This document shows, piece after piece, positions 35,591-44,124 of a stretch of 64,000 nucleotides of DNA; position 1 is the stretch's first letter, and each line of letters begins with the position of its first letter. The DNA comes from JBDHTQ01 sp039808765 (GTDB lineage: Bacteria; Pseudomonadota; Alphaproteobacteria; UBA2400): NCBI GenBank assembly GCA_039808765.1, contig JBDHTQ010000001.1:124001-188000 (forward strand). Direction: 5' to 3'. Both the position numbers and the translations under genes were made by a program. The notes beneath the pieces are model-generated. The model did no database searches. It was not told the origin of the DNA and saw only the letters and a program-made list of their open reading frames with translations.

Positions 35591-36631
35591 TTAAATAACA
35601 GGTAACCATAAAACATCACTTATATGCTGTGCCCCCGTGATAAGCATCGCTAACCGATCAACTCCCATGGCGATGCCGGATGAAGCGGGCATACCGGTTT
35701 CAAGTGCTTTGAGAAAGTCCCCATCAATCGGGAAGCGCTCACCATAAAGCTGTTGACGCAAGTCCATATCGGCTTCAAATCGGGCGCGCTGTAAACCCGC
35801 ATCTGTTAATTCGCCAAACCCATTTGCTAATTCTAACCCGCTTACATAAAGTTCAAATCGTTCGGCTACGCGCCCGTCTGCAGCTTTAGGACGCGATAAA
35901 ATAGCCTGGGAAAGCGGATACTCACAAAGAACAGTCGGCCTTCCTTTTCCTAAATTTGGTTCGATGTAATCAAGCATTAGACGAAAGAATATATCCTCCC
36001 AACGATCATCATCCGCTACCCGGAATCCTTTTTCTTTAGCTTTTGCGGCAAAGGATTCGGTCTCTTCGGGAAGGACAGAAAGCAAATCAATTCCGCAATA
36101 TCGATCAAAGGCTTCTGCAACAGTGATCCGCTCGAGTGGGGCATCCAGCACACATTCCACGCCTTGCCATTGGACTGTCATCGAATGACCGCAAGCGCCA
36201 GCACAGCGCAATAACGCTGCACAGTCGTTCATCAATTGCTCGTACGATGCATGAGCGCGATACCATTCAAGCAAAGTAAACTCGGGTTGATGTCGTTCTG
36301 TAGTCTCGCCATTGCGAAAAACATGCGCGAATTGGAAAATTTTTTCCATTCCACCCACTAATAACTTTTTCATGGCAAATTCCGGACTTGTATGAAGCCA
36401 TCTTTCTTGTCCCTTCTGGCCCCATTTCATTGGTTCAAGAATTGTTTTAAATGCCCGCATGTGCACCTCAACGCAGGGTGAAACTTGTAAACACGGCGTT
36501 TCAACCTCGTCGAATCCTTGATCTTCAAACCACGTGCGCATAACTTTCATCATTTTTTGCCTTATTCTCAAATGAGGTAGGCGGGTTTGAAGATTTTCTT
36601 TATGCCATGCAGGTTGTGAAGGTTCCATCAT
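35591..36631 (-). CDS. epmA: EF-P--lysine ligase EpmA (GenX/PoxA)
   Basis: EpmA resembles the catalytic core of class II lysyl-tRNA synthetase and adds (R)-beta-lysine to elongation factor P. The 346-residue protein lacks the anticodon domain and shows RIRQKMMKVMRTWFEDQGF, HTSPEFAMKKLLVGG, QFAHVFRNGETTERHQPEF and ELANGFGELTDA, and ends SSGIAMGVDRLAMLI. It is divergent from efp, its substrate gene. EpmB, which makes beta-lysine, is not in the window. Confidence 0.95.
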   Translation of the reverse strand: MMEPSQPAWHKENLQTRLPHLRIRQKMMKVMRTWFEDQGFDEVETPCLQVSPCVEVHMRAFKTILEPMKWGQKGQERWLHTSPEFAMKKLLVGGMEKIFQFAHVFRNGETTERHQPEFTLLEWYRAHASYEQLMNDCAALLRCAGACGHSMTVQWQGVECVLDAPLERITVAEAFDRYCGIDLLSVLPEETESFAAKAKEKGFRVADDDRWEDIFFRLMLDYIEPNLGKGRPTVLCEYPLSQAILSRPKAADGRVAERFELYVSGLELANGFGELTDAGLQRARFEADMDLRQQLYGERFPIDGDFLKALETGMPASSGIAMGVDRLAMLITGAQHISDVLWLPVI

Positions 36632-36721
36632 GTTGGTGCTCTTGTCTCTCTTTATGATCGCTATGTCGCTATGACTTTATACGCAAATAAAAGCTTGCTT
36701 AAAAGCGTTGATTTTCCCAAT

Positions 36722-36750
36722 TTGACCTGCTAGCTTCCGCGCATAAATAT
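36722..36750 (+). promoter_or_regulatory. efp promoter
   Basis: TTGACC (36722-36727) is followed by a TAAATA/AAATAT -10 region after 16-17 bases. It lies in the divergent gap between epmA and efp. Confidence 0.5.
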
Positions 36751-36768
36751 CCCCCATAGAGGTAGAAA

Positions 36769-37332
36769 ATGAAAATTACGGCAATTGATGTTCGCCCTGG
36801 TACCGTTCTTGATGAAGAAGGTAAGCTCTGGCTTGTAAGCAAAATTCAAATCAACCAGCCCGGTAAAGGTGCCTCCGTTATTCAGGTTGAAATGAAGGAC
36901 ATCAAAACCGGTACAAAAAAGAATGTTCGCTACCGTACTCAAGAAACGCTTGAAACGGCTCAAATGCGCGATCATGAAATGCAATACCTCTACACAGATG
37001 GGGATGGCGCCCATTTTATGAATCAGGAAACGTTTGATCAAGTTGTGATTGACCCCGAAATGATTGGTGAACCTGCACGGTTCTTACAAGATAATATGAT
37101 TTGCAATGTTTTGTTTCATGAAGAAACGCCGCTTACGGTGGAGCTACCAAAATCAGTGACGTTGGCAATCATTGAAGCTGAGCCCGTCATTCGGGGCCAA
37201 ACTGTTACTTCTTCTTATAAGTCAGCTGTGCTTGAAAACGGTGTGAAGATTCAAGTCCCTCCGCACATTGATGCAGGCGATCGTGTGGTTGTAAAAACGG
37301 AAGATGGCTCTTACGTAGAGCGTGCAAAGTAA
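36769..37332 (+). CDS. efp: Elongation factor P
   Basis: EF-P helps ribosomes through polyproline stretches. The 187-residue protein has the three beta-barrel domains. The modifiable lysine is K33 in NQPGKGASVIQV, the position that EpmA modifies in other bacteria. AGAGG precedes the ATG. The pairing with a divergent epmA suggests beta-lysylation, provided an EpmB exists elsewhere. Confidence 0.96.
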   Translation: MKITAIDVRPGTVLDEEGKLWLVSKIQINQPGKGASVIQVEMKDIKTGTKKNVRYRTQETLETAQMRDHEMQYLYTDGDGAHFMNQETFDQVVIDPEMIGEPARFLQDNMICNVLFHEETPLTVELPKSVTLAIIEAEPVIRGQTVTSSYKSAVLENGVKIQVPPHIDAGDRVVVKTEDGSYVERAK

Positions 37333-37351
37333 TTTAGAATCGGACTCGTTT

Positions 37352-37382
37352 AAAAAAAACGCTCATTTAGGGCGTTTTTTTT
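37352..37382 (+). terminator. efp terminator
   Basis: AAAAACGCTC pairs with GGGCGTTTTT around an ATTTA loop, with one wobble, followed by further T bases. Confidence 0.88.
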
Positions 37383-37513
37383 AATGTATCTTCCCCTCAA
37401 TTTACAGTCTTTAATACCAGTCAGAGCGCAGGAGAATACCTTGCGACTATTTTAAAAATTATCGTGGCAGCATTTTCTGTATTAAAATTGCATATATTCA
37501 CTCTTAAAAATGT

Positions 37514-38104
37514 TCAATTATACTTAGCACACAAACGCAAATTGTTTGAGAAATGTGTGTTTGCGAATTCTTTGGCAATCGCAGAAAGCAAATTTTTAGC
37601 TTCCGTATCCAAAGCGCCCCCCTTTAATAACCGTGGTATATTTTCCAAAAGTGTAGTTGCTCCCTCATATGCCTTCTTTGCAATAAGCTGCTCTACCCCA
37701 TGTTGAACAAACAATGGGCTTGAAGTTTTTTCACTATCATCAAGATGATGGATATAATTCAATGCAATTACCAAGAGCGCTGATTGCAAATGTGGCTTGT
37801 GGACAAACGATTGAGAAAGTAAAAAAGACAAAGCATTTCGTGCACAATTGACTGGCGAGGGCTGAGCCATAATTACATGCGTTCTGCTCGTATCAACTGC
37901 TTCACACAAATCTCTAAATGCATTTACCGTTTCAGAGACTTCTTTTTTATTATTATCAGCACAAGCATAAACAATACGCTGCCATGCTGTTACTAATTCT
38001 GTGGAGACATCAACATAATCTACACCCATATCGTCAACTTTTTGAGCCCCATCCCATCCTTGCTGGAAGGCAGATAAAGCACGTATATGCGTCCGTTCAC
38101 CCAC
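37514..38104 (-). CDS. Hypothetical protein
   Basis: This is an unrecognised, largely helical 196-residue cytosolic protein without recognisable motifs. It stands alone on the minus strand between the efp terminator and the ribosomal protein operon. The 256 bp between it and rplQ hold only the operon terminator. Confidence 0.5.
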   Translation of the reverse strand: MGERTHIRALSAFQQGWDGAQKVDDMGVDYVDVSTELVTAWQRIVYACADNNKKEVSETVNAFRDLCEAVDTSRTHVIMAQPSPVNCARNALSFLLSQSFVHKPHLQSALLVIALNYIHHLDDSEKTSSPLFVQHGVEQLIAKKAYEGATTLLENIPRLLKGGALDTEAKNLLSAIAKEFANTHFSNNLRLCAKYN

Positions 38105-38313
38105 AATTCGTTACTCCCTAAAAATTTGAAATTAAAAAAAGCTATATTTCTTAGCTTGAGCGACAGAAAAACTCCAGACAGACATCACTCCAGCAATTTT
38201 TGAGTTAGATGCACATTTATCTACAGCAGTCTCACCAAACTCATCCAATTATACTGAAAGTTTAATCCTTTTAACATTTCTCTAAATACACTTTTTGCCT
38301 GTTATAAATCAAT

Positions 38314-38341
38314 AAAAAACCCCAGAGTTCATCTGGGGTTT
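38314..38341 (-). terminator. Terminator of the rpsM-rpsK-rpoA-rplQ operon
   Basis: AAACCCCAGA/TCTGGGGTTT is a perfect 10-bp stem with a five-base loop. On the minus strand it is followed by a run of T, placing it about 20 bases after the rplQ stop. Confidence 0.9.
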
Positions 38342-38360
38342 CTAAAAGCTCAATTAAAAA

Positions 38361-38795
38361 TTACGCTGCAACAGCCTCATTTGATGTTGCATTCGTTTCA
38401 TTTTGCTTTGGTCCACTATCCTTGCCTTTTGCATGAATATCGCGTTCAACCAGCTCAATGATAGCCATCGGTGCCGCATCGCCATAACGGAATCCAGCTT
38501 TTAAAACACGTGTGCAACCACCGTGACGGCTTTCATAACGCTTTGCTAAAACAGCAATCAGTTTTTCCGTCATTGCTTCATCACGCAGGAAGGCGATGAG
38601 TTGGCGGCGTGCAGCAAGTGTACCTTTTTTACCAGTTGTGATGAGACGCTCAACGATAGGCTGAATCTCTTTTGCCTTTGCCAACGTTGTTTTAATTTGC
38701 TCATGCTTGATCAGCGCGTTAGCCAAGCCCGAAAACAGCGCACGACGCTGCGAGCTATGGCGGGAAAATTTACGATGAGCATTACCATGATTCAT
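38361..38795 (-). CDS. rplQ: 50S ribosomal protein L17
   Basis: L17 is a large-subunit protein. The 144-residue form starts MNHGNAHRKFSRHSSQRRAL and contains GYG-type C-terminal landmarks (KAGFRYGDAAPMAIIELVE), followed by a polar tail typical of alphaproteobacteria. I chose ATG at 38795, which has AAAGGAG upstream, and not the earlier ATG at 38846. It is the last gene of the operon. Confidence 0.95.
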   Translation of the reverse strand: MNHGNAHRKFSRHSSQRRALFSGLANALIKHEQIKTTLAKAKEIQPIVERLITTGKKGTLAARRQLIAFLRDEAMTEKLIAVLAKRYESRHGGCTRVLKAGFRYGDAAPMAIIELVERDIHAKGKDSGPKQNETNATSNEAVAA

Positions 38796-38885
38796 GACAC
38801 TGTTCTCCTTTAAAGCATGGCCCGCCGCAGCGAACCGATTTACCAATGGAAGCCCTTATCTCGGGATAAGAAGTTTCCTAAAAAT

Positions 38886-38907
38886 CCCCTCCCGTTGAAG
38901 GGAGGGG
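38886..38907 (-). other. Strong hairpin between rpoA and rplQ
   Basis: CCCCTCCC/GGGAGGGG forms a perfect 8-bp GC stem with a six-base loop, followed on the minus strand by ATTTTT. It may act as a partial terminator or an mRNA processing/stability element separating rpoA from rplQ. Confidence 0.65.
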
Positions 38908-38929
38908 GAAACCAATAGCAGAAAAAACC

Positions 38930-39949
38930 TTAGTATGGTTCTTCCATTTTACGGGCCATCTCTTCAATATTTTCAGGCGGCCAACCGATAACTTCCATCC
39001 CTAGGTGCAAGCCCATATTGGTAAGCACTTCTTTGATTTCGTTTAATGACTTGCGGCCAAAGTTTGGTGTACGCAGCATTTCTGATTCTGTCTTTTGAAC
39101 GAGATCGCCAATGTAAACGATATTGTCGTTCTTGAGGCAGTTGGCTGAACGAACAGAGAGTTCAAGCTCTTCCACTTTGCGCAAGAGGTTGCGGTTAATC
39201 CCACCTTGTGCTTCTTCACGTGGGCGAAGTTGCTCTTTGGGTTCCTCAAAGTTGACAAACATTTGCAATTGATCTTGTAGAATGCGTGCAGCAACAGCAA
39301 CGGCGTCTTCCGGTGTGATCGAGCCATCTGTCTCAACCGTCAAGATCAGTTTGTCGTAGTCGGTTTGTTGACCAACACGAGCATTTTCAACCTTGTAATC
39401 TACTTTGCGAACCGGGCTGTAGATGCTGTCTACAGGGATCAAGCCAATAGGAGAGTTTTCTGGACGATTCGCCGATGCCGGAACATATCCCTTGCCTGTG
39501 TTAACGGTAAGCTCAAGATTGATCTCAGCATCACGGTCGAGGTGGCAGATCACCATATCGGGATCCATAATTTCTACATCGGCCGTGGTTTCAATCTGGC
39601 TTGCCCGAACTTCTCCGGGGCCTTGCGCTTTCAAACGCAGGCGGCGAGGGCCTTCAACATGCATACGCAAGCCAAGCGTTTTAAGGTTGAGAATGATATC
39701 AGTAACATCTTCACGAACGCCCGGTACAGACGAAAACTCATGAAGAACATTATTAATCTGAATAGAGGTAAAGGCTGCTCCACGAATAGAGGACAGCAAA
39801 ATGCGTCTCAGCGCGTTGCCGATGGTTACACCAAAACCGCGCTCCAATGGTTCGGCGATGATGGTTGCAAGGCGACCGGGTTTACGCGTATTGGGATTTA
39901 CTTCGAGATTGCTTGGTTTTTTTAACTCAAGCCAGTTGCGCTGTAACAT
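38930..39949 (-). CDS. rpoA: RNA polymerase subunit alpha
   Basis: The alpha subunit assembles RNA polymerase and contacts upstream promoter DNA and activators. The 339-residue protein has the N-terminal dimer domain (EPLERGFGVTIGNALRRILLSS) and the C-terminal domain (ELELSVRSANCLKNDNI, then GDLVQKTESEMLR and NFGRKSLNEIKEVL). The length is typical. Confidence 0.97.
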   Translation of the reverse strand: MLQRNWLELKKPSNLEVNPNTRKPGRLATIIAEPLERGFGVTIGNALRRILLSSIRGAAFTSIQINNVLHEFSSVPGVREDVTDIILNLKTLGLRMHVEGPRRLRLKAQGPGEVRASQIETTADVEIMDPDMVICHLDRDAEINLELTVNTGKGYVPASANRPENSPIGLIPVDSIYSPVRKVDYKVENARVGQQTDYDKLILTVETDGSITPEDAVAVAARILQDQLQMFVNFEEPKEQLRPREEAQGGINRNLLRKVEELELSVRSANCLKNDNIVYIGDLVQKTESEMLRTPNFGRKSLNEIKEVLTNMGLHLGMEVIGWPPENIEEMARKMEEPY

Positions 39950-39982
39950 TTTTAGACCTCATGCCATCTGTTGGTTGAAAAT

Positions 39983-40049
39983 GGTTTGCTTCCCAATGCT
40001 CGGACCGGCCCGACGGCTTTAAAAAGCCAGCCCACCCGGAAAGCAAACC
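39983..40049 (-). other. Structured spacer between rpsK and rpoA
   Basis: The outer arms GGTTTGCTT (39983-39991) and AAGCAAACC (40041-40049) pair and enclose a GGCTTT/AAAGCC hairpin and a GC-rich segment. In the transcript this gives a closed multi-branch element just before the rpoA ribosome site, a possible regulatory or processing site. Confidence 0.55.
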
Positions 40050-40067
40050 CCAAACTGATCCTCGTCT

Positions 40068-40466
40068 TTAGATGCGGCGACGCTTGCGTGGGCGGCAACC
40101 GTTGTGGGGAACCGAGGTAATATCGCGGATTGACGTGATAACAAATCCAACGGATTGAAGGGCACGCAACGCAGATTCACGACCTGTGCCAGGACCCTTA
40201 ACCAGTACTTCCACCGTACGAACGCCATGCTCTTGTGCCTTGCGTCCGGCATCTTCAGCGGCCATCTGTGCGGCATAAGGGGTGGCTTTGCGTGAACCTT
40301 TGAATCCAACCAAACCAGAAGAAGACCAAGACAGCGTTTCGCCTTGGGCACTGGAGATGGTAATCATTGTGTTGTTGAAAGACGCCAGAATGTGAACGAC
40401 GGCGCTCACAACATTCTTGCGCTCTTTTTTGCGAACCTTTGTCGCAGCAGCTTTTTTCTGAGCCAT
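40068..40466 (-). CDS. rpsK: 30S ribosomal protein S11
   Basis: S11 is a platform protein of the small subunit. The 132-residue form shows VHILASFNNTMITI, KGSRKATPYAAQ, VEVLVKGPGTGRESALRAL and the C-terminal PHNGCRPRKRRRI. The length and ends match the family. Confidence 0.97.
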   Translation of the reverse strand: MAQKKAAATKVRKKERKNVVSAVVHILASFNNTMITISSAQGETLSWSSSGLVGFKGSRKATPYAAQMAAEDAGRKAQEHGVRTVEVLVKGPGTGRESALRALQSVGFVITSIRDITSVPHNGCRPRKRRRI

Positions 40467-40493
40467 AGTATAAGTTCCTTATCTGCGAGTCGA

Positions 40494-40871
40494 TTAGCGT
40501 GTAGCGATCTTCTTACCAGCAATCGCTTTGGCCGGGCCTTTGCGGGTGCGGGCGTTGCTGTGGGTGCGTTGGCCGCGAACAGGCAGGCCCTTGCGATGGC
40601 GTAAACCACGGTAGCAAGCGAGGTCCATCAAACGCTTGATATTCATGGAAACGAGGCGACGGAGGTCACCCTCTACCAAGTAATTGGCGTCAATGGTTTC
40701 GCGAATACGCAGAATTTCTTCATCTGAAAGCTCATTAACACGGCGTGCCGCATCAATGTTGGCTTTTTTACAGATTTCAAAGGCGGTGTGACGACCAATA
40801 CCATGGATGCTGCAAAGCGCATACGCCACGGGCTTGTTGGTCGGAATGTTGGTACCAGCAATACGGGCCAC
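40494..40871 (-). CDS. rpsM: 30S ribosomal protein S13
   Basis: S13 sits in the head of the small subunit and contacts tRNA. The 125-residue form shows ARIAGTNIPTNKPVAYAL, SIHGIGRHTAFEICKKA and the basic tail RGLPVRGQRTHSNARTRKGP. It is the first gene of the operon here. In most relatives adk and the spc genes lie directly upstream; in this genome the block is separated from them. Confidence 0.97.
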   Translation of the reverse strand: MARIAGTNIPTNKPVAYALCSIHGIGRHTAFEICKKANIDAARRVNELSDEEILRIRETIDANYLVEGDLRRLVSMNIKRLMDLACYRGLRHRKGLPVRGQRTHSNARTRKGPAKAIAGKKIATR

Positions 40872-40894
40872 TCGGACTCTCCTGTTATTTAAGC

Positions 40895-40914
40895 GAACCC
40901 GTCATTCCGGGTTC
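40895..40914 (-). other. Hairpin in the rpsM leader
   Basis: GAACCCG/CGGGTTC is a perfect 7-bp stem with a six-base loop, between the promoter and the rpsM start. It may regulate the operon, or be a small dispersed palindrome of the type often found between genes. Confidence 0.5.
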
Positions 40915-40960
40915 TAGACAACGTTATAACATCCGCCTAACTCAGGCAGCTGTTGATGGG

Positions 40961-40990
40961 CTTATAGGCTTTCAGCAGGGGGCATGTCAA
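40961..40990 (-). promoter_or_regulatory. Promoter of the rpsM-rpsK-rpoA-rplQ operon
   Basis: On the minus strand, TTGACA (40985-40990) and TATAAG (40961-40966) are 18 bases apart, close to consensus. A leader of about 80 bases then precedes rpsM. Confidence 0.75.
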
Positions 40991-41098
40991 CCATCAATTG
41001 TTTATTAACTCTTTATTTTGTGAAAATATTGACTTTGCGTCCCTTGTTTTTCTAGAGTAAGCCGACTTTTTAGGTCTTTCTTTTTTTAAGGGGTAATT

Positions 41099-41728
41099 AT
41101 GTCGATTAATGTGGTGGCGTCATCATTCGTTGTGGGATTAGCTTCTTTACATTTTCCCATCGGTCATGAATTAGGGCAGACTCTGACATTGGGTCACGAA
41201 GAGACCTATCATATGACGCAGGGGGCTGTTGGCGAACTTCCCGACAAAAAAACTGCGTATAATTTTTGTCAAGCGGCTTTCATGCAGTTTCGATTTGGTA
41301 AATTGAAAAGAAATTTTACTGTTTTGTCTCTGTGCCACCTTGGGCAGTACGAAAATGTTGGTGAAGTCAATTTTTTTGAATCAAGAATGACTTTACCTGC
41401 TTCTTTATTTAAAAAAGATGAGGTGAAAGGTATTCTCGCTGATACATGTTGGTTGGCGCGTGCTGCCTTTGTTGCTGGAGGATATGATCATTTAAGGGCG
41501 GTAGGATGGCTTTTGAACGACAGTCCAAATTTTACTGCGGCGCAACAACTTGGGCTTGGTAAATTCGTTAATGATTATTTTAAAGGGGTTATGAGTGCTC
41601 CGCTTGAATGTACATATGAGCAAGATAACGTGGGAGTCTATAAGATAAGGGTACGTGTACCCTTTAATGAGGGAGAAAACAAAAATTTTGGTATAAGAAG
41701 ATCTTTAGAGTGGAATATGGAGGATTGA
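41099..41728 (+). CDS. Hypothetical protein
   Basis: This is an unrecognised 209-residue protein. AAGGGG lies shortly before the ATG. No classical signal peptide or membrane helix is evident, although the first 20 residues are fairly apolar. Five bases separate it from the next gene on the same strand, so the two form an operon. Confidence 0.55.
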   Translation: MSINVVASSFVVGLASLHFPIGHELGQTLTLGHEETYHMTQGAVGELPDKKTAYNFCQAAFMQFRFGKLKRNFTVLSLCHLGQYENVGEVNFFESRMTLPASLFKKDEVKGILADTCWLARAAFVAGGYDHLRAVGWLLNDSPNFTAAQQLGLGKFVNDYFKGVMSAPLECTYEQDNVGVYKIRVRVPFNEGENKNFGIRRSLEWNMED

Positions 41729-41732
41729 ACTA

Positions 41733-42155
41733 ATGTCGGGAATAAAGATGTTATCTCTAGGCGGAATATTGGCTGCTGCAATAACGATTTTGGTCCCAAC
41801 GCATTTTTTTGAGCATGGTGCGTCAGGTTCAGATGAGGGAGCTGCCCCGAATGCTGATTGTGTCGCGATACGTCGCTCTTTGCAAGAGGATTTCGAAGAT
41901 GATTCTGTGAGCAAAGGCGCTGCGAAAGATATGACGAGTATCACTGATTGTCCCGTCATTGTTGATCCTTCTTTGCCGATTAAGCTTGATGTGCGGAGTA
42001 ATTCAACGCGGATTGCGCAGGGGGGAGTGAGTGGTTTTTTTCAATCTATTGCAGATAAACACAATGTTAGAGTTGTTCTCAGCAATGATCCCGATGGATT
42101 TTCAGTTCTTTTGCCACCTGTAGATAAAAGGCATGTCTTGGGTAAAACGAATTAA
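41733..42155 (+). CDS. Hypothetical exported or membrane-anchored protein
   Basis: This is an unrecognised 140-residue protein with an N-terminal hydrophobic segment (MLSLGGILAAAITILVP) that is either an uncleaved anchor or a signal peptide, then a polar domain with two cysteines that could pair in the periplasm. GGAGG lies 10 bases before the start. It is probably co-expressed with the gene before it. Confidence 0.6.
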   Translation: MSGIKMLSLGGILAAAITILVPTHFFEHGASGSDEGAAPNADCVAIRRSLQEDFEDDSVSKGAAKDMTSITDCPVIVDPSLPIKLDVRSNSTRIAQGGVSGFFQSIADKHNVRVVLSNDPDGFSVLLPPVDKRHVLGKTN

Positions 42156-42223
42156 TTTTGAAATTGAATGATTAAATAAAACGATACTACCTCAACATTC
42201 GATCCGCATGAAATGACGCGGGT

Positions 42224-42415
42224 TTACTTGTCTTTGACCCTATTTTTAAGTGGCCCCAGCATTGCGGCAGCAGAGTCTGAGTAGGAGGACTCACACGCGG
42301 CTTTCATTCCCTTAAAAAGAAAATGCATGACTGCGCGAATCTGTCCATCACATACCCGGACAACTTCCTTCATATATTTCGCACAAACTTCATAGGCGTG
42401 AGAGGGGGCACGCAT
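42224..42415 (-). CDS. Doubtful small ORF or gene fragment
   Basis: This 63-residue frame has an amphipathic core (AYEVCAKYMKEVVRVCDGQI). There is no ribosome site before the ATG. The frame continues open for about 40 codons upstream, still with protein-like sequence (TDVIVKAVLFQVTRTFKM) but no start codon, so it may be the 3' part of a decayed gene. Function unknown. Confidence 0.25.
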   Translation of the reverse strand: MRAPSHAYEVCAKYMKEVVRVCDGQIRAVMHFLFKGMKAACESSYSDSAAAMLGPLKNRVKDK

Positions 42416-42615
42416 TTTAAATGTTCTTGTGACTTGAAAAAGTACAGCTTTAACGATTACATCGGTTTGGTGGTCGAAAAAGATAATCTTTTGTTGCTGA
42501 GCGCCATGTAAGCGTTGGTGTGCGTTTGACCTATGAGGTTAATTAAGCATGATTAGCCGCTATTTAAACAAGGTGGTAGACTTTTTATGGTCGCTTTTTT
42601 TAACCTCAATAATGT

Positions 42616-42645
42616 TTGACAAAAAATTCTATATTGGAATATATT
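42616..42645 (+). promoter_or_regulatory. Promoter of YheO-like operon with inverted repeat
   Basis: TTGACA (42616-42621) is followed by TATATT (42640-42645) after 18 bases. The inverted repeat TATATT/AATATA (42630-42643) overlaps the -10 and could be an operator, possibly for the regulator itself. Confidence 0.6.
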
Positions 42646-42682
42646 GTATAAATCAATTTATGCACATTAAGGTTGGGGAAAA

Positions 42683-43300
42683 ATGCGACATGAATTAAAG
42701 CAGGCTTTATCGATCGCCGAAACGTTCTCGCGTTTGCTTCATCCTTTTGCCGAAGTGGTTTTGCATGATCTTAAAAAAGATAAAATTGAAGCGATATTGA
42801 ATCCGATCTCGCGCCGAAAAGTGGGTGATCAATCGCACTTTGATCAATGGAATTTTGATGTCAGTAAGGAACAAAATGTGATTGGTCCATATGAGAAAAT
42901 CAATTTTGATGGGAGGCGTTTTAAATCAATAAGCCTTATTTTGCGGGATGAAAATGGCAAAGCGATTGGCTTTTTGTGTGTGAACATGGATGTTTCGTTG
43001 TTTGATAGCTATCGCACCACCATGGATCTGTTTTTGGGGGTGGGGAAGAGTCAACAATATCAAATTCAGCAAAATATTTTCAAAGATGATTTAAACGAGC
43101 AAATCAGTATGTTCATTCAAAGGTACTGTTGCGACCATCATTTGAATGTTGATGTTATGTCGCGTACGCAAAAACAAGAACTTGTTTACAAGTTAGCAGA
43201 AAAAGGCGCTTTTAAAGGAAAAAATTCTACAGAATACGTCGCGCGGCTGCTGAAAATCAGTCGGGCAACGGTTTATAATTACCTTAAAGAGTGCGCGTGA
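42683..43300 (+). CDS. YheO/DauR-like PAS transcriptional regulator
   Basis: This is a 205-residue regulator of the YheO family. The N-terminal PAS-like domain (HPFAEVVLHDLKKDKIEAI, then RFKSISLILRDENGKAIGFL) is followed by a C-terminal helix-turn-helix (QKQELVYKLAEKGAFKGKNS, then VARLLKISRATVYNYLKE). DauR, a member, controls D-arginine use in Pseudomonas; the ligand here is unknown. Its stop overlaps the PhzF start (TGATG), so it probably regulates that gene. Confidence 0.88.
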   Translation: MRHELKQALSIAETFSRLLHPFAEVVLHDLKKDKIEAILNPISRRKVGDQSHFDQWNFDVSKEQNVIGPYEKINFDGRRFKSISLILRDENGKAIGFLCVNMDVSLFDSYRTTMDLFLGVGKSQQYQIQQNIFKDDLNEQISMFIQRYCCDHHLNVDVMSRTQKQELVYKLAEKGAFKGKNSTEYVARLLKISRATVYNYLKECA

Positions 43301-44124
43301 TGAAGCCACTTGTATTCTGGCAAGTCGATGCTTTTTCTGACAAACCCTTTCATGGAAATCCTGCCGCAGTATATGTCACTGATAAAGCTTTGACGGATAA
43401 AACAATGCAAAAAATTGCAATTGAGCATAACCTTTCTGAAACAGCCTTTGTTCTTCTTCGTCAAAATGAAAATCCGCTTTTACGCTGGTTTACACCAACG
43501 TTTGAAATTGATTTATGCGGACATGCAACGCTTGCGGCAGCTCATGTTCTGTTTTCAGAATTTATGATGAATAAAGATAAGCTTACCTTTGATACAAAAT
43601 TCGTAGGTGAACTAACGATTAAAAGGAACACACACAATTATGCGATGTCTTTGCCCAAGCGAGCCGGTGAATGTTTGCCGCTGGTGGACATACCGGATAA
43701 AATTATAAGCGCTCTTTCTTTCACGGCTCAACCGTTGTCTGCATTTAAAGCCCGTGACTTGGTATTGGTTTATGAAAACGAAGACCTGATACGTGAAATG
43801 AATCCTGATTTTTCCGCACTTAAAGATTATCCTGCGTTTATTTGTGTGACAGCGCCATCATTAGATGTGCGCTATGATTTTATCTCGCGATTTTTTTGTG
43901 CTAACGATGTGGTGGTGGAAGACCCTGTCACCGGATCTGCTCATTGCACGTTGGGGCCATACTGGGCGATACGGCTCAAAAAAACTGATCTACGCGCCTA
44001 TCAGGCTTCAGAACGAGGGGGTGAGCTTTTTTTAAAGGTGGGAGAAAACAACGTAGAAGTAACAGGAAAAGCAATTACAGTGATGAAAGGTGAAATGTTT
44101 TTGAAAAGAGACGTTGATGCTTAA
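43300..44124 (+). CDS. PhzF family isomerase/epimerase
   Basis: This 274-residue protein of the PhzF family has a diaminopimelate-epimerase fold. Key features are FWQVDAFSDKPFHGNPAAV, the catalytic glutamate in NLSETAFV, RWFTPTFEIDLCGHATLAAA and the C-terminal EDPVTGSAHCTLGPYW. Family members isomerise small acids; the substrate here is unknown and no phenazine genes are near. I chose ATG at 43300, which overlaps the regulator stop. Confidence 0.92.
   Translation: MKPLVFWQVDAFSDKPFHGNPAAVYVTDKALTDKTMQKIAIEHNLSETAFVLLRQNENPLLRWFTPTFEIDLCGHATLAAAHVLFSEFMMNKDKLTFDTKFVGELTIKRNTHNYAMSLPKRAGECLPLVDIPDKIISALSFTAQPLSAFKARDLVLVYENEDLIREMNPDFSALKDYPAFICVTAPSLDVRYDFISRFFCANDVVVEDPVTGSAHCTLGPYWAIRLKKTDLRAYQASERGGELFLKVGENNVEVTGKAITVMKGEMFLKRDVDA

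Larger units (their letters stand above)
42156..42682. other. Gene-poor region with possible gene remnant
   Basis: There are 527 bases between the two flanking plus-strand genes. The minus strand holds a 63-residue frame (42224-42415) that stays open upstream to about 42540 without a start codon, suggesting a decayed gene. The right end carries the promoter of the YheO-like gene. No RNA gene or mobile element was seen. Confidence 0.5.

Noticed and set aside
42323..42511. 62-codon plus-strand frame before the YheO-like gene
   Set aside because: No ribosome site, odd composition, and it is antisense to the better, though also doubtful, minus-strand frame.
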